From assembly GCA_003139695.1 (NCBI GenBank), contig PLJM01000012.1, forward strand, positions 186,001 to 250,000: a stretch of 64,000 nucleotides of DNA, read 5' to 3'. This document shows, piece by piece, positions 42,335 to 48,339 of this stretch. Position 1 is the stretch's first letter; every line of letters starts with the position of its first letter. The notes beneath the pieces are model-generated. The model was not told the origin of the DNA. It saw only the letters and a list, made by a program, of their open reading frames with translations, and did not search any database. This stretch comes from Candidatus Dormiibacterota bacterium (lineage in GTDB: Bacteria; Chloroflexota; Dormibacteria; Dormibacterales; Dormibacteraceae). The translations under genes and the position numbers were made by a program.

Positions 42335-43213
42335 TTGGTCACCATCCTCACCTCGCGCGGGCGCGAGGTGGTCGTATCGATCGATCGGCCGTTCGTGATC
42401 ATCGGCGAGCGCATCAATCCGACGGGACGCAAGGTGCTCGCGGCCGAAATGAAGGAAGGCCGGATGGACCGCGTCCGCGCCGACGCCATCGCCCAGGTCG
42501 CGGCCGGCGCCCACATGCTCGATATCAACGCCGGCATACCGCAGCTTGATGAGGCCGCGCTGCTGGTCGCGGCGATCAAGGCGGTCGCCGAGGTGACCGA
42601 CGTCCCGATCTGCATCGACTCATCGATCATCGAAGCGTTGGAGGCAGGGCTTTCTGCCTACGAAGGCAAAGCCCTGGTGAACTCCGTCACCGCCGAGGAG
42701 GAACGCATGGAGCGGATCCTCCCATTGGTCAAGAAGCACGGCGCGGCGGTCATCGGCATGGCCAACGACGAAACCGGGATCTCGATGATCCCCGAGGAGC
42801 GTGTAGCGCTGGCCCGCCGGATCATCGAGCGCGCCGCGGATTACGGCATTCCTCAGAAAGACGTGATCATCGACCCGATCGCGATGACGGTTGCCGCCGA
42901 CCCGACGTGCGGTCTCATCACTCTGGAGACCATGCGGCTCATTCGCGATCAGCTCGGCAACAACATGACCTGCGGCGCCTCGAACGTTTCGTTCGGTTTG
43001 CCCGACCGCGCGACAGTCAACGCCGCGTTTCTGCCGCTGGCGATGCATGCCGGCTTGACGTGCGCGATCACCAACCCGCTCGTGCCCGAGGTTCGGCGCG
43101 CGGTGCTGGCCGGCGACCTCCTGCTCGGCCACGACGAATACGCCATGCGCTGGATTGCCGGCTACCGTGCCGAGGTGGCTCAGGCAGCCCGCGAACGCGC
43201 TGCCCCCGCATGA
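42335..43213 (+). CDS. Methyl-corrinoid:tetrahydrofolate methyltransferase (MtgA/AcsE-like)
   Basis: A 292-residue pterin-binding TIM barrel. FVIIGERINPTGRKVLAAEM is the family N-terminal signature. AGAHMLDINAGIPQLDE supplies the folate-binding Asp, and ICIDSSIIEALEAGL, KALVNSVTAEEERM, DVIIDPIAMTVAADP and CGASNVSFGLPDRATVNAAF complete the pattern of MeTr/MtgA proteins. It would move the methyl group from the corrinoid protein to tetrahydrofolate. The likely start is TTG 42335, 12 bp after the corrinoid gene. Its stop overlaps the ATG of the RamA-like activator. The glycine betaine system of Desulfitobacterium (MtgBCA) is the closest characterised parallel. Confidence 0.88.
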   Translation: MVTILTSRGREVVVSIDRPFVIIGERINPTGRKVLAAEMKEGRMDRVRADAIAQVAAGAHMLDINAGIPQLDEAALLVAAIKAVAEVTDVPICIDSSIIEALEAGLSAYEGKALVNSVTAEEERMERILPLVKKHGAAVIGMANDETGISMIPEERVALARRIIERAADYGIPQKDVIIDPIAMTVAADPTCGLITLETMRLIRDQLGNNMTCGASNVSFGLPDRATVNAAFLPLAMHAGLTCAITNPLVPEVRRAVLAGDLLLGHDEYAMRWIAGYRAEVAQAARERAAPA

Positions 43214-45036
43214 TCCAGCGCAAGCTGGAGGTTACCTACCGGCCGTTCGACCGCACGACACGAGTCCCGCCGGGAACCACGCTGTTCAGCGCGGCGCACT
43301 GGATCGGCCTGCCGATCGACTCGACGTGCGGCGGCCGCGGCACCTGCGGCAAATGCAAGGTTCGCGTGCTCGAGGGTTCGGCCGAGGTGACGACAGCCGA
43401 TCACCGCCTCCTGCGCAAGGAAGAGATCGAGGGCGGGTGGCGCCTCTCGTGCCAGACACACATCTACGACGACATGGTGTGCGAGGTGCCGCAGCTTCTA
43501 AGGGTGCCGAAGGCGGCGACGATGGGCTTGGGGCGCCTCGTCATCCTCGACCCGAACGTTCGCAAGGTTTACCTGGAGCTGGCGGAGCCGACGCTCGAGG
43601 ATCAGCGCAGCGACGTGATGCGGCTCCGCGAAGCGCTGACCGCTGAAGGGCACGACATGGTCGCGGGCGTACCGGTGCTGCGAACGATTCCACGTGCGCT
43701 GCGCGACTCGGGGTTCAAGGTCACCGCGGTGCTGGGAGGCGAGCAGCTCGTGGCGCTCGAGCCCGGCGACACGACCGCAGAGTGTTTCGGCGTCGCGTTC
43801 GACGTCGGCACGACAACTCTCGTGGGAACGCTGATGAACCTGCGCACCGGCATGGCAGCCGGCGTGCTGTCGACGCTCAACGGCCAGGCGCCGTTCGGGG
43901 CCGACGTCATCTCGCGCATCAGCCACGGGATGAACGGCCCGGACTCGGTCCTAGAGCTGCAGGCCGCCGTCGTGGGCACCATGAACGGAATCCTGAAAGA
44001 CCTGTACCTCCAGACCGGGGTGTCGCCGGACCGCACGTATGAGGCCGTCGTCGTTGGGAACGCGACGATGCTTCACCTGCTGTTCGGCATCGACCCAAGC
44101 CCCCTTGCGGTGATGCCCTTCACACCGGCGTTCATGGAGCCGATGCTGGTGGCGGCCTCAGAGGTCGGTCTCGACATCCACCCCAATGGTTACATCCAGA
44201 CGCTTCCCGCTCTTGGCGCCTATGTCGGCGCCGATATCGTCGCAGGCGTCCTTGCGACCAGCGTTGTGCGCGAAGACAAGATGCGAGTCTTCGTCGACGT
44301 CGGCACCAACGGCGAGATCGTGCTCGGCAACGCGCAGCGAGCGCTGGCGACAGCCGCGCCGGCGGGTCCCGCATTCGAGGGCAGCCAGATCCGCTGCGGC
44401 ATGCGAGCGACGGAGGGCGCGATCGAGGGCGTGACATTGGGCGACACCGTCGAGTTGCAGGTGATCGGCGGCGATGTTCCTGCGCTGGGCATCTGCGGCT
44501 CAGGACTTGTCGATGCTGTGGCTCAGCTCCTCCACGTCGGCCTGCTCGACCACTCGGGCCGCATGAAGGCCGCGGTCGACGTTCCCGGTCACCCGCTCGC
44601 GGACCGCCTTATCGAAGTTGACGGCGTGCGAGCGTTTCTGCTGGCTGAGGGGGTTTTCCTTTCGCAGAAGGACGTGCGCGAGCTGCAGTTCGCAAAGGGT
44701 TCGATTGCCACGGGGATCAAGGTCTTGATGGACATCCTCGGCGTGGAGACGAAGGACCTTGACGAAGTTTTGCTGGGCGGGTCGTTCGGCTCCTACTTGA
44801 ATCCCGAGAGCGCGAAGATCATCGGGCTGGTGCCGGCGGTCGACGTTGAAAAGATCATCGCCGTCGGCAACTCCGCCGGTGAGGGCGCGAAGATCGCGCT
44901 GCTTTCCTATCGCGAGCGCCAGGTCGCTTTCGAGCTGCCGTCCAGGATCGAGTACATCGAGCTTTCAGGCCGGACCGATTTCAACGATGCATTCGTTTCA
45001 GTGCTCGCGTTCCCTCATCTCGAGGCGGTGGTATGA
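43210..45036 (+). CDS. RamA-like reductive activator of corrinoid proteins (2Fe-2S plus ASKHA/DUF4445)
   Basis: Starting at ATG 43210 (overlapping the methyltransferase stop) this is a 608-residue protein. An N-terminal plant-type ferredoxin domain has STCGGRGTCGKCKV and the later LSCQTHI for a [2Fe-2S] cluster. A linker and an ASKHA ATPase domain follow, with FDVGTTTLVGTL, VVGNATMLHLLFG, VFVDVGTNGEIVLG, ICGSGLVDA and VLLGGSFGSYL. Such proteins use ATP to reduce inactive Co(II) corrinoid back to Co(I). This is the RACo/RamA function needed by any corrinoid methyltransferase system. An unrelated upstream reading through the previous gene is rejected. It is followed by a DUF1638 gene with a 4-bp overlap. 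Confidence 0.9.
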   Translation: MIQRKLEVTYRPFDRTTRVPPGTTLFSAAHWIGLPIDSTCGGRGTCGKCKVRVLEGSAEVTTADHRLLRKEEIEGGWRLSCQTHIYDDMVCEVPQLLRVPKAATMGLGRLVILDPNVRKVYLELAEPTLEDQRSDVMRLREALTAEGHDMVAGVPVLRTIPRALRDSGFKVTAVLGGEQLVALEPGDTTAECFGVAFDVGTTTLVGTLMNLRTGMAAGVLSTLNGQAPFGADVISRISHGMNGPDSVLELQAAVVGTMNGILKDLYLQTGVSPDRTYEAVVVGNATMLHLLFGIDPSPLAVMPFTPAFMEPMLVAASEVGLDIHPNGYIQTLPALGAYVGADIVAGVLATSVVREDKMRVFVDVGTNGEIVLGNAQRALATAAPAGPAFEGSQIRCGMRATEGAIEGVTLGDTVELQVIGGDVPALGICGSGLVDAVAQLLHVGLLDHSGRMKAAVDVPGHPLADRLIEVDGVRAFLLAEGVFLSQKDVRELQFAKGSIATGIKVLMDILGVETKDLDEVLLGGSFGSYLNPESAKIIGLVPAVDVEKIIAVGNSAGEGAKIALLSYRERQVAFELPSRIEYIELSGRTDFNDAFVSVLAFPHLEAVV

Positions 45037-45695
45037 GCGCAACGGCCTTCGTGATCTGCGGCGCGTTGGGAGCCGAGGTCAAGGACATAGTGGATCGGCG
45101 CGGCTGGGAGGTCGACATCTACGGTCTGTCGGCGATGCTCCACCTGTACCCCAAGAGGATCGTCGAAGAGCTCGGCGAGAAGCTGCGCGAGCTGCGGCCT
45201 CGCTACGAGCGCCTGGTCGTCGTGTACGGCGATTGCGGAACCAACGGACGCCTGGATCCAATCCTGCAAGAGCTCGGCGCATCGCAGGTCCGTGGCCCGC
45301 ACTGCTACGAGATGTTTGCCGGCAAAGACCTCTTCCACCAGGTATCGGAGGGGACGCCTGGAACTTTCTTTCTCACCGACTGGCTGGTTCGCAACTTCGA
45401 TCGCGCGGTTGTCCGAGGACTGGGCCTGGACCGCGACCCGGAGCTGAAGCCGATGCTCTTTGGCAACTACGAGGCTGTCATGTACCTGCGCCAGGTGCCA
45501 TTGACCCGATTGGCAAAAAAGGCCGACGAAATCGCGGCTTATCTGGGCCTGCCGCTGGAGATCGTCGACGTCGGGCTGGGCGAGCTCGAAGAACGCCTGG
45601 CGGAGCTGGTCGAGGCGGACGATGGGTGCCACCTGAAAACCCCCTCCGGCGCTTCGGGCCACCTCCCCGGCGAGCGGGGAGGACATTTTGGCTAA
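45033..45695 (+). CDS. DUF1638-family protein
   Basis: A 220-residue protein matching DUF1638: N-terminal FVICGALGAEVKDIV, LSAMLHLYPKRI, the Cys-containing VVVYGDCGTNGRLD and GPHCYEMFAG, and a C-terminal KPMLFGNYEAVMYL region. The conserved Cys and His residues hint at metal or cofactor binding. The biochemical role is not established, but the family often accompanies corrinoid methyltransferase genes. The last ~20 residues (LKTPSGASGHLPGERGGHFG) are encoded by a palindromic GC-rich repeat and look appended. The start ATG overlaps the activator stop by 4 bp, and the end overlaps the next TTG start by 8 bp. Confidence 0.8.
   Translation: MSATAFVICGALGAEVKDIVDRRGWEVDIYGLSAMLHLYPKRIVEELGEKLRELRPRYERLVVVYGDCGTNGRLDPILQELGASQVRGPHCYEMFAGKDLFHQVSEGTPGTFFLTDWLVRNFDRAVVRGLGLDRDPELKPMLFGNYEAVMYLRQVPLTRLAKKADEIAAYLGLPLEIVDVGLGELEERLAELVEADDGCHLKTPSGASGHLPGERGGHFG
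45662..45682 (+). promoter_or_regulatory. Hairpin that masks the ribosome site of the 91-residue gene
   Basis: CCTCCCC (45662-45668) pairs with GGGGAGG (45676-45682); one more G-C pair closes a 5-nt loop. The right arm is the Shine-Dalgarno sequence of the TTG start at 45688. In mRNA the site would be hidden unless ribosomes finishing the DUF1638 gene open it. The upstream CCTCCGGCGCTTCGGG gives the stretch a look of intergenic palindromic repeats. Confidence 0.45.
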
Positions 45696-45963
45696 CTACC
45701 AGGTCACCTTCTGGAAGCACATTCCCTCGCAGGTGAAATCCTGGGACGGGACCGGCGAGGTCAAGGGCATGATGCCCGACCGGTTCCAGGTGGCGATCGA
45801 CGCGTACTCCATGCGCGAAGGCTCGACCGACATGGATGCCTACCTGGAAGGTTGGCGGCGAGGCCCGGTCGAGGTGCGCGACGGCGCACCGGCGGAGGTC
45901 CTGGCCGCGGTCATCCAGGAGCTCGACGCTGCGAATCCGCGTGCGACCCTAATGAACCCCTAA
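45688..45963 (+). CDS. Small 'virulence factor' (PF13769-like) family protein
   Basis: A 91-residue protein starting at TTG 45688 (LANYQVTFWKHIPSQVKSW). The pattern WKHIPSQV, PDRFQVAIDAYSMREG, DAYLEGWRRGPVEVRDG resembles the small PF13769 'virulence factor' family, whose name is historical and whose function is unknown. Its placement at the end of the corrinoid methyltransferase operon, overlapping the DUF1638 gene, suggests a supporting role in that system. Its ribosome site is inside a stable hairpin, so translation is probably coupled to the upstream gene. Its end overlaps the convergent FchA-like gene by 15 bp. Confidence 0.7.
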   Translation: MANYQVTFWKHIPSQVKSWDGTGEVKGMMPDRFQVAIDAYSMREGSTDMDAYLEGWRRGPVEVRDGAPAEVLAAVIQELDAANPRATLMNP

Positions 45964-46509
45964 GCGGCCGAGAGCGGCGGCTTTGTCGCTCGCGGCGCGC
46001 GCGATTCGATCTGCCTCAGTGGAGCGCTCATCAGGAGCGCCGGACAGGTTGACCGCGACCAGCCTCGACGCAGCGGTGGCGGCGGCTGCGGCCAGGGTTG
46101 CGGCCACCACGGCGTCGGCGCCCAGATTTGGATTACCGTTTTTCACCAACGCAGCCGCAAGCTCGACGGTCTCGGCGGCCAGGCGGACGATTGCAAGCGG
46201 CACGTCGATCGTGGCAGCCCGCGCCTGGGCAACGGCCCGCTCGCGATCCTTACCGCGCAATGCCTTCGCGGACCGCCGGGCGTCGACATACGACATATAA
46301 GCGTTGGCGTCCGCTTCCACCAGCTCCTCGGCGCGCAGTCGTAGCGCGTGAGCTTCCTCGAGCGCCGCGTCCGCGCTCGCCCACTTTGCTATAGAAAGCC
46401 TCGCGACTTTTTCGAGCAGCGAAGAGGCGATCGCGATGACCGCGGCCGTCGCCGAGCCGCTCGCAGGCACAGGACGATCCGAGGCGAGGCCATCGAGGAG
46501 CGTGACCAT
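45949..46509 (-). CDS. Methenyl-THF cyclohydrolase/formiminotransferase-cyclodeaminase-like protein (FchA-like)
   Basis: A 186-residue, all-helical protein starting at ATG 46509. MVTLLDGLASDRPVPASGSATAAVIAIASSLLEKVARLS matches the FTCD_C/FchA signature (normally P-x-P-G-G-G-S-A-A-A), although the usual GGG is ASG here. EADANAYMSYVDARR and DVPLAIVRLAAETVELAAAL are the other family blocks. FchA hydrolyses methenyl-THF to formyl-THF, connecting MetF and Fhs, which are encoded at 32157-34768. It lacks the first 10-15 residues common in relatives, and no upstream start in frame restores them. It is downstream of the MttB-family gene with a 22-bp gap. The changed glycine loop makes activity uncertain. 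Confidence 0.75.
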   Translation of the reverse strand: MVTLLDGLASDRPVPASGSATAAVIAIASSLLEKVARLSIAKWASADAALEEAHALRLRAEELVEADANAYMSYVDARRSAKALRGKDRERAVAQARAATIDVPLAIVRLAAETVELAAALVKNGNPNLGADAVVAATLAAAAATAASRLVAVNLSGAPDERSTEADRIARAASDKAAALGRLGVH

Positions 46510-46531
46510 TCGTCCGTCCGCTCTCTGCGGA

Positions 46532-47980
46532 TCAGTCGTCGCCGATCTCCCCCTTGCGCTTGGTGATGTACTCGCGCAGCTGCTCGTCGATTCCGGGATC
46601 GATTCCGGGGTCGGGGTACTCCTCGAGGACCTTCTTCCAGCGGGCTGCTGCGACGACGTCAGTGGTCTTTGCGCCCATGCGGTTCCACCGGTCGAAGTTT
46701 TCAGTCGATGAGATCCACGGCCTGTAGAAGCCCGTCCGGTAGTTGCGCAACGTGTGCTCGGCACCAAGGAAGTGGCCACCAGGACCCACCTCCCTCATGG
46801 CGTCCATCGCGAACGCCTCCTCGTTGACTGGGAACCCTCTCTCGAGAATCCACTCGAACATGCGAAGCGCCTCGACGTCGATGATGAATTTCTCGTACGA
46901 CGCGAGCAGAGCGCTCTCCAGCCAGCCTGCAGCATGCAGGACAAAGTGCACCCCGCCAAGGATGGTCGGCCACATGCACATCATCGATTCGTATGCCGCC
47001 TGCGCATCGGGCGATTTCGACGAGGTCAATGCGCCGCCGCCGCGAAACGGGATGCGGTAGTGGCGAGCCATCTGCGCGCTCGCGAGGATGCCCATGGCCG
47101 ACTCGGGGGTGCCGAACGCCGGGCTGCCTGACTGCATGTCGGTATTGGTGAGGAACGATCCGTAAACGCACGGCGTGCCGGGGCGCATCAGCTGGACGAG
47201 GGCGATGCCTGCGAGCGCCTCGGCACTCTGCTGAGCGACGGCGCCTGCGAGGCCCATCGGGGACATCGCGCCGGCCATCAGGAACGGTGTGACGATGACG
47301 GGCTGCCCCGCCTCTGTGTACTCGAGCAACGCGCCCAGCATCCGGTCGTCGTACCGAAGCGGGCTGTTGACGTTGATGAGGCTCATCACCGCGGGGGTCT
47401 CCTCGATCTTGTCGCGGCCGCCGAACAGGATCGAGGCCATCTCGATCGTGTCGCGCGCGTTCTGATCCGAGATGACGCTGCCCATGAACGGCTTGTCGGT
47501 CCAGCGCATGTGCGAATAGAGCATGTCGAGATGCCGCGTGCCGAGAGGCAGATCTTCGGGTTCGACCGTCGTGCCGCCCGCGCAGTGGATCTGATCGATG
47601 GCCTGGGCCATCTTGTCGAAGTTGTTGAAGTCTTCGATGGTGGCCCCACGCCGGCCGCGCTCGAGGTCGGTGATGAACGGAGGACCGTAAACGGGAGCCG
47701 TCACCACGTTATTGCCGCCAAGGGTCACGGTCCGGGCGGCATTCCTCGCCTGCAGGTTGAAGGTCGGCGGCGTCTTCCCCGCCATCTCCATGATGAAGCC
47801 GCGGTCGAAGCGCACTCGCATCCCGTCGATTGCCATCCCTGCCTTGGCGAACAGCTCGCGCGGCCGTTCGTGCAGGAAGTCGACCCCAATCTCCTCGAGG
47901 ATGGTCATCGCCTGCTCGTGGATCGCCTCGACGTCCTCGCCGGACAGGATGTCGTACGGCTTGAGACGGTTCTTCCACAT
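46532..47980 (-). CDS. Non-pyrrolysine MttB-family methyltransferase (glycine-betaine MtgB-like)
   Basis: ATG 47978-47980 gives a 482-residue TIM-barrel protein of the trimethylamine methyltransferase superfamily. Recognisable parts are LSGEDVEAIHEQAMTILEEIGVDFLHE, APVYGPPFITDLERGRRGATIEDF, CAGGTTVEPEDLP, VSLINVNSPLRYDDRML and GAMSPMGLAGAVAQQSAEALAGI. The frame has no in-frame UAG, so it is not the pyrrolysine-dependent trimethylamine enzyme. The characterised non-Pyl relative MtgB demethylates glycine betaine onto a corrinoid protein. There is no clear ribosome site, and TTAAAT lies 10 bp upstream, so the message may be nearly leaderless. A perfect 12-bp inverted repeat lies 32 bp upstream. 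Convergent with the corrinoid operon; precise substrate unproven. Confidence 0.88.
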   Translation of the reverse strand: MWKNRLKPYDILSGEDVEAIHEQAMTILEEIGVDFLHERPRELFAKAGMAIDGMRVRFDRGFIMEMAGKTPPTFNLQARNAARTVTLGGNNVVTAPVYGPPFITDLERGRRGATIEDFNNFDKMAQAIDQIHCAGGTTVEPEDLPLGTRHLDMLYSHMRWTDKPFMGSVISDQNARDTIEMASILFGGRDKIEETPAVMSLINVNSPLRYDDRMLGALLEYTEAGQPVIVTPFLMAGAMSPMGLAGAVAQQSAEALAGIALVQLMRPGTPCVYGSFLTNTDMQSGSPAFGTPESAMGILASAQMARHYRIPFRGGGALTSSKSPDAQAAYESMMCMWPTILGGVHFVLHAAGWLESALLASYEKFIIDVEALRMFEWILERGFPVNEEAFAMDAMREVGPGGHFLGAEHTLRNYRTGFYRPWISSTENFDRWNRMGAKTTDVVAAARWKKVLEEYPDPGIDPGIDEQLREYITKRKGEIGDD

Positions 47981-48011
47981 GGTGGTCAATTTAACGCGCG
48001 CAAGCGCGCTT

Positions 48012-48193
48012 ATGAGGGAAACCCGGATGGTTTCCCTCATCGCCGGGTCGGCTTCGCCGACGCGGCTGCTCTTGTCCGGTATATCGATGGGATTAATTCA
48101 TTAGTTTCGCCTGGCGCCGACTGGGAGTGGTCAGGACAAAGACATGGCCGGGGAGACCCCGGCCAACCCTGCCACGCTGGTGAGGCCAGAACC
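48012..48193 (+). repeat. Structured repeat copy 2, candidate leader or small RNA upstream of the UPF1-like helicase
   Basis: This 182-nt element aligns with 6434-6617 (minus). Parts in order are: a perfect 12-bp hairpin (48012-48023 with 48029-48040, 5-nt loop); a 6-bp hairpin with UUC loop (48047-48061) after the same 6-nt spacer as copy 1; ATTAATT (48092-48098); TAGTTTCGCC (48102-48111); the 8-bp hairpin GGCCGGGG/CCCCGGCC (48146-48164); and AACCCTGCCA. Hairpins 1 and 2 differ in sequence between copies but keep pairing, while the third differs only in its loop. A hairpin with a T-tract follows at 48245-48277. Hairpin 1 also lies in the mttB upstream region and could be an operator there instead. 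Confidence 0.6.
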
Positions 48194-48244
48194 ATGGGAG
48201 TGGCCACCCAGACGAGCGTGTGCTAACGTAGGTCTTGCCCATTG

Positions 48245-48277
48245 GGGTGCTTGGTCCCGCCTGCGGACCCCCTTTTT
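48245..48277 (+). terminator. Intrinsic terminator or attenuator after the structured repeat
   Basis: GGTCC (48253-48257) pairs with GGACC (48265-48269). The following CCC (48270-48272) can pair with GGG (48245-48247), and TTTTT (48273-48277) follows directly. No protein gene ends here, so it should terminate a transcript made of the structured element itself. It could act as an independent small RNA's end or as an attenuator 63 bp before the helicase start. Confidence 0.5.
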
Positions 48278-48339
48278 GAACTCAGGTGACTCCTATTTCA
48301 CGCCTAACCAACCTGTGGCGAACCCCTAGGTCCGCGTAA

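Noticed and set aside
46532..47980. Pyrrolysine-dependent trimethylamine methyltransferase
   Set aside because: The frame runs 482 codons without an in-frame UAG and no pyrrolysine genes are present, so it belongs to the non-Pyl MttB group.
48144..48329. A 61-residue frame starting MAGETPANPATLV inside the structured repeat, with a 15-residue counterpart MAGGTPANPAKLASF in copy 1
   Set aside because: The differences between copies fall at second codon positions and change residues, while the hairpin stem is untouched and the copies diverge in frame afterwards. There is no ribosome site. RNA structure explains the conservation better than a peptide.
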